A stretch of DNA of 64,000 bases, from contig VXAA01004301.1 of NCBI GenBank assembly GCA_013399115.1, positions 63,230 to 127,229 on the forward strand, given 5' to 3'. Positions 48,501 through 59,150 of the stretch are shown here, piece after piece. Origin of the DNA: Anseranas semipalmata. Lineage: Eukaryota; Chordata; Aves; Anseriformes; Anseranatidae. A program made the position numbers and the translations under genes. Below the pieces are notes generated by a model. It saw only the letters and a list, made by a program, of their open reading frames with translations, ran no database searches and had not been told where the DNA came from. Every line of letters starts with the position of its first letter. Position 1 is the stretch's first letter.

Positions 48501-50151
48501 GCATCTGTTGAATTGCCAAACAGCAAAGTTATGTGTGAGGCCGGATATTGATTTTTGTCATTATCTTGACAGCAGTTTGTTCAGAAAACAGAAGCAGTGT
48601 TCATAGTTAACAGAGCATTTCCTATTTTCTGATATCTCATTGAACCTAAGTGTCATGAATGTTTGGTTTTTCTGAACTTCTAGAGCTGGTTAAATCAAAG
48701 TCTTTTACTTCTGTGTTTCCTGGGAACTTCAGTTTAAAAAAGGCAGGTCCTCTTTATACGTAGGACCATTCAGAAGCATGTAGCACACTGGGCATTATAG
48801 TCTGGGCAGTAAGTGTCTACTACTCGCAGATTTGTGTATAAGATCTTTCCTTCAGGGTAAAACCCTTCCATAGTCGCACCATCGGTGTTGGGCATACCCA
48901 GCTGCCATTAGAGTTACAGACCAAGAGCTGTAACAAAAGTGACAAAGCTGCTGTAAGGAAGGAAGAGGAATGGAAAGAATTAAGCTTGTGTTGACTGCGT
49001 CGTGGGTATCTCTTAGCATGAGGTAGCAGTAGAGAACAATGTTTATTCATTATGATATAATTGCTCGGAGCTAGATGTATTTCTGCCTTCCATGCTGGTT
49101 TTCTTTGAATGCCTTCTGTTGAGATTTTTCTTTCTCATTGCATTTGCCATGCACTGATGGGGATGAATGTCATCAAAGTTCTGAAGCTTTTGATGTTTCT
49201 AATATAAGATGCAAATGTTTAACAGATGAAAATTATTTGCTAATAAGAAAATAAGTATCAAAAGCAGAAGTACAAATAAAAAAACCCTTGTGTAATAGCT
49301 GCTAGAAATTCAAGTGACTTATTGTTTAAACAGTGGGCAGGCCCTCCTTTGATGTATGTAAATATTTTCAGACAGGCATCCTCGTATTGTTGGTGCAACT
49401 GCTATTTTCATTTGCTTTCAAACCTCACTTGAAATTACAGGAGCGTTCTGGGGAGGTGTAGAATCGGTGAATCTTCCTAGCTGCATGAGAACGGGGCGAT
49501 AGAGGCAGGATGGAGCCTTTCAGCTGTCGATGGTTCCCATCCACTTGTCTGTTTAGATTGTTCTGACTTGCAGGTCTGACAAACTGTTCCGTACAGCCTG
49601 CTGCAAAGTGCTTGTGGTTGTTATTGAGCTTAACAGGTTCTCAGATGCACTTCTGATGTTTCTGCAGACTGTTGTAACAAATACTGGGCGGCTTAAAACC
49701 GTCTAAAATAAGGTTTCAAATGTAAAGGTGGATTTGTCTTGGCTAAGTCGTTAGAATACCTGTCTTGCTGCTAATTGTTGCAGGCACTGCGGAGCAAGCC
49801 AGAAGTGCTGTTGTACCATCTTTTATGACAGTCTGCATCTTTGTAGCACTATAACTGAAGTCTGGGAAAGGATGTTGAGCAGGACATGATATATCTTGAT
49901 TTTTTTGGCTGATTGGTGTCTAGGGGTCAAGGTGCTTTGGCCTTTGGATTTATTCACTTGCAATTTGGAATGGCTGAAGTATTAAAACCCTTAAGTGCAT
50001 TTCTTCTCAAAGGCATCTTAAATCAAACACAGCTTAAATGACTTATTGAAAAGAAAGTTTCCACTTCTTCCTTAATCTGTCTCCCATACTCAGTAATTGA
50101 TGTCTAGTTTCATGAGTCATGTTTAACTAGCCTCAGGTTAAATCTCTCGCA
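45573..50151. other. Non-coding stretch
   Basis: No gene is recognised. Poly(A) lies at 45900-45914 and poly(T) at 47280-47295. A moderately CpG-rich patch at about 46130-46265 (CAGCCCCGGGAGGCAG) overlaps a 108-codon minus-strand frame without domains. Confidence 0.55.
47280..47295. repeat. Poly(T) tract, 16 bases
   Basis: Uninterrupted T run. Confidence 0.95.
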
Positions 50152-50241
50152 GCCTAATCCTGTACATCCTTCCGTAGTCAATGTCTGTACTGGGAGTTGG
50201 TGGAGGTTTTCAATGAGTAAAGACTGCCAGATGGGGTTCTG
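50152..50241. repeat. Ancient palindromic repeat, near full length
   Basis: AGCCTAATCCTGTACATCCT at the left is inverted, with mismatches, against GTAAAGACTGCCAGATGGGG at the right. The centre reads GTAGTCAATGTCTGTACTGGGAG. The order matches the CCTGATCCTGCAGTCCTTACTC...CATTGA...GAGTAAGGACTGCAGGATCGGG palindrome known from amniote DNA. Both halves are present. Confidence 0.55.
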
Positions 50242-53100
50242 CAGGAACTTGCACTGTTTTTATCTAGAAGGGGAAGAAACCTCAAGAAAAATCGGCAGCT
50301 GTTGTCTTCGCCTCTCAGGCAACTGGGGAGGCTCCCAGAATGCTCTGGGAATTCCCAAGGAGTAAGGGGCTCTGCCTAATGGACATGCAAGGTATGGAAG
50401 CTGTCAGGATCTGATGTTATATCATGTAGGAAGGCAGCCAAAAGCAAATTTGAGGCTAGGATCCCAAGCAGAAATTTCAACAAACTTTTTACTTTGCTTT
50501 TTTTTTTTTTTTTTAAAAAAAAAGCGTGACATCCAGAACTTGCTGTTCCCTTCAAGTGCGTGTGGACTTCCCTGTGCAGGAAGACAGAGATGGGAATGTA
50601 CTGGCTATGCTATTTTGATTCCTGTCATTACTGAAGTCTCCTGGGCTGTGACAGTCATGCTCAGAATCTGCTTTTCAAGACTTGCAAGCCATTTTGTTCC
50701 CAGATTTCCTTTTCTCTGATTTTTTTTTTTATGGAAAAGAAAGATAAAATATGGGAAGAACATCTAGTAATAAGAATTTGCAAATGTTTGTTGCATCAGG
50801 AAATGTGAATGTAGTGCCAGTTTTCACTCAAAACCTCCTTTCAGCTATAAAAAGTCATTAAATGCTGGCTGTTTTCATTGTTGCTGCTGAAGAAACAGAA
50901 TATATTGGAAGACAAAAGAGCACCAAAATTTTCCTGACTGCTGTCAGTTGCTCAGGCTAAGGAAGAAAGTTGTGCCCTTCTCTCTTTCCTTGGTTTGTTG
51001 TCTGTGGTATACATATTGGAGAGTCTTTAAGTGTCTTGCCCATTTTGTTTGTTTTGTTTCTGTTTTTCCTGTGACTGTTTTCATTCACAATCAGACCCAT
51101 TTGTATGTTGATAAAAGCAAACCACTTGTAGATTTTTTTTTTATTTCCCTCTGAGTCTGCAGCAAAGGTTAGCAGATAGACTCCCCTCTAATGAAAGAGG
51201 GGAAATTGCAAATGGGAATTTCACGAGATACATGCCATTAGTTACTCCCACAGGTCTTACAGGTGTGACATCAATCAGGTTGTGGGCCGTGTTCTTGGAG
51301 TCTCAGGGGACCTGACACCATCTGCGTGGCTCCTGTGTTCAGGGTCAGTAACTGGGTATGCAGCAAAAGATCACTTCCTGAGGCATCTCTGCCTTTGAAC
51401 AGGCCTCTTCCACCCCATGACGAATACCTCAACCGGCCAACACCTGAAGGGCATCTCTTTTCTCGTACTGACACTGATGGATGCGCCCAAAGCTAAATTA
51501 ACACTTCCACCTTGCCTTGAGCCCTGGCTGGCCCAGCCATGCATGGGCACTGCGTTTGGGGTGGTGAGTTAGTGCTGCCAAATCCCGGGAAACCAAGCAG
51601 GATGCAGATCATAATATCCAGGGAGTTCCCATTTTTTCCTACTTAGAGATTTTCTTAGAGTATTATAAAGGGGGCATCAAAAAAGCAGGGGGGCTTGGTC
51701 CCCAAATAAGCTGCACCTCAGTAAGACTTGAAAAGAAATCCCTTTAGAAAGGTGTTGCAGCCCTTGCTTGCGAAGATGTATTTCTCTGTTGCATCATCTA
51801 TGGGCACTGAGCTGAGAAGAGGCAAACAGTGTGTGGTTTTCTTTTTTTCCCTCCCCAGCCCTTCATGGAAAAAGCTGTTGCAGCGTAGATAAGAAATTAT
51901 TTACATTCTCTCTCTTCCTTGCATATCTAACCATGTAGTCATCCTTTCCCCTCAAATCTAGCTGTCCGGGTAGGTGGCAGTTTTAAATCCAGCACTGCGT
52001 GCCAGACACATGCTACCGTGTGCAAGGTAGCACAGAGGGTCCGGCTTTTGGACCGCGGTTCCACAGTTGTGAAGGAGAGCAAGCTATGCTAGAGCTGGTT
52101 ATCTGTATTTTAATTCAAGAAAATAACTTGCTGGATCTCTTCCCTTGGGAAAATATCCCCCGATATAGATTTAGTTCCAGTCAGGCCTCGCAGTTTCTGT
52201 ATCTAACAAAGCGACCTATTTCCTTCAGGCTTCTGAGTCTAACAACTTGGGAACGGTTTCTCCCCCTCCCTTCCCTCCCCAAGAGATCATGCTTGCTAGA
52301 CGGGCTTTCCCAAATTCTCACAGCTCTAATCTGGATACCATTTAGTGTGACAGCCTTCTTCCCGGGTTCCCACAGCTGGTTAGTGTTTTGAATTCCAGCC
52401 TCATGAACTCATATCAGGCTACATGGGCTAATGCTCCGAGCACAACCTAGAGCAGATATCTCTGATGACAGAGTAATGGAGAAAACTGGTACTTTGTGTG
52501 TTTATAAATGCACTGTCACTTGTGGTGCTCCTCGATTTCTGCAGGGAGTAACCGACTGTAATGTCTCACAGAAGCATTTAAGTATTAATGGCAGCAGAAA
52601 TAAAATCATTAAATTATGTCTAGTGAAAGATGGGTAAAACAACCTGCTGCAATGCGAAAAGTCTATTGAATCCAAAGGGTCACAAATATGGCTAAAAATA
52701 TCACTTAAATAATTGCTGTTCTCTCCAACTGAACTACACAAAGAAAAAAAAAAAAACTCCAGGAAAAGTCTGTCCCTTATTCTCTCTTATAACCTTCAAA
52801 CTTTACCTTGAATAATGTATTTTAAGTAACAAGAGATGCTAGTTGTCTAACAGCGCAATGGACGTAGCACCCCCCTTTTTGAACCAGATGTGGATGATGC
52901 CACTGAATTCAGTGCCTCAGACTTGTTTCGGGCTGGTTTTGGAAGCGACCTCTGGTTCAGTGGTGCGCTGCTCGCCCTCTCCCTCAGCACTCCAAGCACT
53001 CACAAAGTTATGTCCTCTTTGAAACGTTGGTTTTGATACGTAACTGAGTAGATATGTGAAATAATAACGGCTCTGTACAATTTCTTCCTGATACAAACCA
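50242..53100. other. Non-coding stretch
   Basis: No gene is recognised. A T17-A9 tract lies at 50498-50523 and poly(A) at 52744-52756. CACTGAATTCAGTG at 52901-52914 is a perfect 14-bp palindrome of the kind found at palindromic-repeat cores. Frames of up to 130 codons lack domains. Confidence 0.55.
50498..50523. repeat. T17-A9 homopolymer junction
   Basis: Seventeen T are followed directly by nine A, so nine T/A pairs can fold back with no spacer. Length errors are likely in any assembly. Confidence 0.9.
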
Positions 53101-53160
53101 CAGCAGCTCCACTGATTCTAGGGGGAGTTTAGCAGTCTGTACCAGTGCAGGATCTAACCC
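53101..53160. repeat. Ancient palindromic repeat half
   Basis: CAGCTCCACTGATTCTAGGG, followed by TCTGTACCAGTGCAGGATCT, resembles the CAGCTCCATTGACTTCAATGG...TACACCAGCTGAGGATCTGGCC type. Confidence 0.45.
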
Positions 53161-53467
53161 ACCTCTTCCTCACTTCGAGTCTTTAGTTGTTTTTTTTCTT
53201 AAACTAAACAATGAAAAAAAAACTCTAAAAGAGTGAAAAGCAACTATACATCGCAAGGGAAATGATCGGTGGCACGTGCTGAGAGCACGGAGAAGCAGTG
53301 GGTGGAAGTCGAGCATTTTGTCTGCAATTGTGCTGCTTGGAATACTATTAGGGAGCTGTTTTACCTTAAAAATTTATGAGGGTGAAGCTACACTTGAGGC
53401 ACATGAGAAACAGGATTTCACTCTGAAGCATTTTCAAAACACTTGAGTGTTTGTTTTCCTTTGATGT

Positions 53468-53540
53468 TGACACAACTGCATCCCATGACTTGCCTATCCT
53501 CATTCAGTGAGTGGCAGTCAGGAATTTGAGTACTGTCTGG
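53468..53540 (-). mobile_element. MIR-like SINE fragment, minus orientation
   Basis: CATGACTTGCCTATCCTCAT, then TCAGTGAGTGGCAGTCAGGA, then ATTTGAGTACTG, follow the reverse MIR order TGACTTGCCCAAGGTCACAC, then AGTGGCAGAGCTGGGATTTGAACC. The fragment is short and diverged. Confidence 0.45.
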
Positions 53541-56500
53541 ATGCGAGGTGGCTTTCTTCTGTGGAAAGGAAGTATAGAAGGTTTGCTAGAAATCTGTAGA
53601 AGAATATATTTAATTTACGAGCCCCTTCTGAGAAGAGGTCAGATAGTTAGGACACTGTTCAGTTTATCCAGAGTGGCCAGCTCACGGACTAGATCTTTGC
53701 TTGGTAGAAATTCAGCAGAGAAGAAGATACGGCCCAATAAAGTAATATTGTTGTAGTCATTGGAGTCAGACCAGGTAAAGTAAACCCCAAAACTTACAGG
53801 AAGCGAGTAGATCTTTGCTTATTTTCCTTTGTATTTTGTAGGAAAGCAGATGTTTTCTTTTTTCAGTCATAATCAAGTGGTTCATTTTGGATGTCTGCTT
53901 TTGAGAAATTTGACTTAAAGTTGGATGCAAGACTGGAAGGGATCAGTCATCTACCAAACAATGGTTACTTGCATGCAACCTGCTCTGCAATGCCATTAGT
54001 AAATTTATCACTGTCTCAATTTGGATATTTGCTATCTATTGAGGAGCAGTTTCAGAACCTTGCTCCCTTGATGCTTCAAAAATCTTCTTATTTTCCTTCG
54101 AAGTGCAGTAGTGCACAACCTTTTCCGAGTGACATGATCCTCCCACTAAAATAGGGGTGTTTAACCTGGATATCCTCTAGAATGCGATACCTCTCCTTGG
54201 CACTTTCTACAGAGAGGAAGAAGTTAACTGGTTCCACTAGTGAATTCTAACCAGGGATTATTCAGACCTTTAGGAAACATGGGAGAGCAAATGTTTACTG
54301 ACCGTGTAATTAGCACGATGATTTGCTCTGTCTATTGGCCCTTAGCACCATATTTCCTGTCTGAGCAGTGGAAAGCAAAAATATTAGTTGCTGTTTTACT
54401 AGAGGAACAAGTGTCTTCCAAATGAACAAATGATCTATTACCAGTCTTGCAGACTCTTCCCATGGGAATAGGCATTTTGCTTCTTTCTTTACAGCTAATT
54501 TCTTTCATACAGCAGGTTCCCAGACACATCAAATGCCTCACACGTTAAGCTGTTAGTTAAGATTTATAGTCTCTGTGTTATCAGAGTGAATTACACTATG
54601 GCTGGCAGTCAGACTTCTTCTCATGGACTTCTGTTTAAAAAAAAAAAAAAGAATAAATTGGTTTTTGATATCTAATGTCTTTCTAAAACACGAGACACTT
54701 CTAAGTCTCCTCTTCTGTTCAGAAGCTTGTTGTATTTCTGGGCAGCCGAGGATCAAGCAGTGAATAACACTTCCTTTGCTTGCTGAAAGAATAAAATATA
54801 CGCACAGTGCTGGTGGGCTTCCATAGACAGGCAGAGGATGTCGGAGAGGCTTGGAGTGAAATTCAGTGGTTGTGCCAGTGGATGCATTGCTGTGGTGGTA
54901 ACAGAGCTCAGCTGAGTCATGAGGAGAAAATGTTTACTCTTCAAATTGAAGAAAAGCAATTTTTACTTTTTTTTTTTTTNNNNNNNNNNNNNNNNNNTTT
55001 TTTTTTTGCCTAGGCCTTCAGCATCCAGTGGCAGTCTCAAAATAATGTTAGTGCTTTGATGCTAAGCTAGGCCATGTGATGATCTGGTCCTTAGCCTTTA
55101 CCCAGTACTTTCCTTTTTTAGCCATGAATGTATCACCAAAACTTCTTTCTTTGTAGTAGCCCAAACCAGAGAATAAAAGCACAATTTGGTGTTTGAGGAA
55201 TGAAATCATTTTTGGAAAATATCAAATAAGCTGTTAAAGGAAATTTCCCAGAAAAATTTAAACAAAACTGATTTTCCAATTTATATTTAACCTTCTGGGA
55301 TAGCTTGGAGTTGAATAGAATAGCACTTCCTAGTGTGAGAATCAAGAAGTGAGTACGGAGGTGTAAGTAAATTATTAGGGGTGGGAATGGAATCCGCGAG
55401 ACTTTGCAGTTCCTCCAAATCTGCAGCTCTTTTCCAGCTGTGTGACAGGCCCCAAGGAACAACCTCTTCAAAATAAGGGAAGCGAAGCCTGTCGTTCTTT
55501 CCCTCACCTGCCCTTCATCACTCTCAACTAGGCTGAATTCTTTAAGCTTCAGTTAAAGATGCTCCAATATATATTTGCCAAATAACAAGTTACATGTTTT
55601 TTTTAAGGTGGAGGAAAATACTCAAACCAGAAATATTTCATGTTGCAAACTTCAACCAGAACTAAAGGGAACTAGTGCATCTCTTAGCTATCAACTTAGC
55701 TCAATTTTGATCCATTTCAAAAAAAAAAAAAAGAAAAAAAGGAACTGATATATTTTAATGCCTGCTGTTCAGTCAGCAGCCCTGATACTGCATTAGTGTG
55801 CTGCTGCTTTGCGACACCTCTGTTCGGTGAAGTGAGACCACGAGATCTATTAGACTTGATAGTTAACCTGAGGTTTGAGCTGATCCACGATAACAAAAGT
55901 GAAGTGCTGATACTCTAGCCACTCAGCCCCAGAGCTTGCTGCCTTTCTTTTTCTTGAGGGAGACTTCACGTCAGAAGCAGAATAGCAGAATCTTTCTCAT
56001 GTTCTTTGTTTTTCTGCAGTAGAAAGGAAACTACAAAGCTCTACTACTGTACAGTGGTTTAGTTCAATTGCTTTTCATCTTGGAGACCTGATACCGATTT
56101 ACATTATATGTCAAAAAGAATCTGTCTCATTCCAGTCTTTAATAGCCCTGGATCTCCATCCCAAGCCTCATTCCTTGCCTGCACTTCATCCAATTAATGA
56201 ATTTCAGCTCAGGAGAGCTGGAGGTTGTAGGTGAGTATTGGCAGGGCTGTTCAGCAAGTCCGCCTCACGCCTGCTTGCCTTGTCCTCAAGTGCTTGCCCA
56301 ACAGCTTGAGGTCCTGATGGGGCAAAGCAGGAAAGCACCCGCGTGAGTTTGATATTCCAGGTAATTGTGTTGGAAGTCAGGCCATCACCAGTGATGCGAC
56401 AGCCGGCGTGATGCTATTGCAGGGGATGGAGCAATGCAAGTTTACATCTGCTTAGAAGCTGGGATCAGCACACTAAGCTGCGTTGCAGGCTTAGATGCTT

Positions 56501-57556
56501 TCCTTAAAATGTGAACGTCTTGCGAACTGCAAAAATGAAGAAATAAAAAAAACCTAATGCTAACTTGAGTGTAATAAGGTACTTAAGAAATTATATATAC
56601 TAGAGATGATTAAAGAACTGCTTTATCCCTGCTGTAATTATTCTATGGTTAGTATAAAGGCAGAACTGCTTTTTTTTATTAGAGACTGCATGCAGTGTAA
56701 TCTTTGACCTTTAGGGTATTAATAATTTTGATTTATTTAATTCTTTTTCCCCCACAGAATGTTTCAAAATACCCTTCTTAAAATGCAAATGTTTTTATCT
56801 TGTTTTCTCATATTGGAAATACTGTAGGATTTCAGTCTAGTGATGTTTATACATAGGTTTAAATTTTAGTGAGTGACCCTATGGAAAAAGATCAAATTGC
56901 TTGTGTTATAAAAGGGTAGCTAAACTTTTGAAATTTGGTAGGTGATAGTTTAAACAAGTGTTTTATGTTGTTGCAGCTTTGTAGCACTGCAGCAATAATT
57001 CCGCAGCGTAAAAAGTTAACAAAAATTAGATATGCAGATTTACACAGAGCTTGTGTTTGGGTAGGTTGTGTTTATTGGAATATTTGTCTGTCGCGATATT
57101 TGTGCTTACCTTTATTCTTCAGAAGTCCAAAATCAGACATCTATTTTACATAACATAAATATACTTGCTGTAGTGTTTTGTTACTTGGTGTCATAATATA
57201 AATGCTAGTAGGAATTTAAGTTTAATATCACTTATTTTTACAAAAAAAATCTTGGTTCCCTGTTACTTTGGGCTAAACCCAACCAACCAAAACAGTATTG
57301 ATTTGTTGAAATCTCCTCAGAATAATAGTTTGAAAACAGTTGATAACAATTTTGTTTTACAATATTCTTCTGAGATGTGACTCCAGGATTTTAAGGAGGA
57401 CAGAACTGAAAGGGCAGAAGTGTCTATGGAACAACCCAAAAGGTGTGTTAGCACTCCTGTTCTGAATTTCTCTCCAGTGTTTGGAAATTTCTCTTTGCAA
57501 AGCTTTGCGCAGTCAGAAGTATTTTCCCCTGCATCCTGGGAGTTGCAGCACACATC
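53541..57556. other. Non-coding stretch with an assembly gap
   Basis: No gene is recognised. Poly(A) tracts lie at 54637-54650 and 55719-55732, and a gapped poly(T) tract near 54980. The sector 56500-57300 is AT-rich. Frames of up to 124 codons lack domains. Confidence 0.55.
54967..55007. other. Assembly gap of 18 N inside a poly(T) tract
   Basis: Thirteen T are followed by N at 54980-54997 and then ten T. The gap is most likely a collapsed or unread homopolymer, so the true length is unknown. Confidence 0.95.
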
Positions 57557-57584
57557 AGAGGCCAGATTTTCAAAGCACCTCAAT
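57557..57584. repeat. Fragment of TTTTCAAAG-type repeat
   Basis: AGAGGCCAGATTTTCAAAGC followed by ACCTCA resembles the GGCCAGATTTTCAAAGG end of amniote palindromic repeats. Only about 28 bases are recognisable. Confidence 0.35.
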
Positions 57585-58814
57585 AGATGAAGACGCAGGG
57601 GTATGTTTTAGTGGAAGTCTGTAACATAACCGGGAACAAAATTTTGAAAACAAAACCAGAGTCCAAATTTTTGAGTATCATAATGGGACCTTCCAAGAGA
57701 GCAGGCCCTGCCTTCCTTGAGCAGTTATGCTATATTTCACACAGAATTAAAGCTTGCTGTGTTTATAAGCAGACAAAGAGGAATGCCCTATGATGCAAAG
57801 AGACAATCCTACTGATACCTGTCACCTCTCCTGGAGATAATACACCAAGAACAATGCCGTGTCTCATGGGATTGTGGCACATCAGGCACTTCCTGATGTG
57901 AGGGTGACTGAGAGTGAAAAGAAAATCACTGGATGGAAAAAGGTATCGGAATAAGGTATCTTGCTATATTTCAGGGAGAGATTAGCCAAGGAAAAAGAGA
58001 AACGAGGGCCCCTAACCTCCCTCTGCTGTGAATGTGATAGGTGAATCTCTGGCAGCAGTTCTTCCCACACCCTTTGCTTTGCTGGTACAGGAAAAGGGTA
58101 GTGGTAGTCTGATTCCTCTTTACCTTAGAAATAATTAGTCACCAGTTTAAGCAATTTTCCAGTTCACATCAGCCCATACCAGGTTTACTTCATTATTAGA
58201 TGAGATAAACGAGAAAGCAAGGAGTGAGCCACTTTGTCTTGTCAGGCAGCTTCTCCAACACGTTTGCTGGAGTGGGATTCTTTCTCTGCAGCAAACCTAC
58301 ACATGTCGTGTGTCAGGCTCCTTCCAGAGGGTGGGAACCTTTCTGCCCCCCTCGGTTTTGGTTCTCAAAAAAGTCAAAGACACCCAGCAAGCACTTGTAC
58401 ACATGTAGTTAGTTGGTGGTCTGCCCGCTGGCTTGCACATTGGGCTCTTACCAGGGGGGTATGCTAGCATGTGGTTTCCATCTCGGGAGCTCTCAAAGCC
58501 TTCTCACAGTGCCATGTGAGCATGCTTTAACAAACTGGGAAGAGTGCAGCTTTGGGCAGGTACTGGGCTTTGGTAGCCCTCCACTTCCTTAGCTATACCC
58601 TCAAATAATGTTTGCAAAAGGAGCGCAAGGCGTTTTGATTCTCCTTTTGAATGCTTCTCTCTTGGCTGTGCCTGTTTGGCACTTCATCTCCGTAGCATCT
58701 GGGCTGCAGCACTCCTGAGTGCTCGTGCACTGCTAGCCCTGCAGCGGGGGCTGCTCAGCCATCCTCCTGATGTCTGTGTCTGAGCTCCCCACCGCTGGGG
58801 AAAGGTTCTGCCCT
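57585..58814. other. Non-coding stretch
   Basis: No gene, RNA gene or clear repeat is recognised. GC content rises between 58220 and 58810 compared with the flanks. Confidence 0.5.
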
Positions 58815-58985
58815 ATATGTTAACTTGAGAAAATCACTTCCTTTTGCCCCTATTCCCTTCCCTCTACCTGTACGTAGACTAGAAACTGTGCTTATCCCAA
58901 TACGAACAAAATTTTAATTGGCTATTAGTTAGGCATCTTCTTGTCCTCCTAATACATGCTAAAGCGTTTGATAAATATTCTTATT
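58815..58985 (+). mobile_element. Possible MIR-like SINE fragment, plus orientation
   Basis: AACTTGAGAAAATCACTTCC, then CCCTATTCCCTTCCCTCTAC, then CTGTACGTAGAC, parallel the MIR core ACCTTGGGCAAGTCACTT, then CTCAGTTTCC, then ATCTGTAAAATGG. Downstream, GCTAAAGCGTTTGATAAATA resembles the GTAAAGCGCTTAGAACA tail. The match is looser than for the other copies. Confidence 0.4.
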
Positions 58986-59029
58986 GAAGCTTTAATTCTG
59001 GATCCTGGCTGAGGATAGCAGGCCCTAAG

Positions 59030-59150
59030 AGGAAGGCATGAGCTTGCAGGACTTTGGATTTCAGTTCTCAACTCTGCTGTAGGTGGCCAGTCCTTTAGGT
59101 GAATCTCTGCTCTCATTACTCATCTGTAACAAATGAATAATAGTTTTTCT
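59030..59150 (+). mobile_element. MIR-like SINE fragment, plus orientation
   Basis: GACTTTGGATTTCAGTTCTC, then AACTCTGCTGTAGGTGGCCA, then GTCCTTTAGGTGAATCTCTG, then TCATTACTCATCTGTAACAA, then ATGAATAATAG, follow the MIR head and core order. The tRNA-derived GGGTTCGAATCCC segment is replaced by CAGTTCTCAACTC. It lies close behind another possible copy in the same orientation. Confidence 0.55.
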
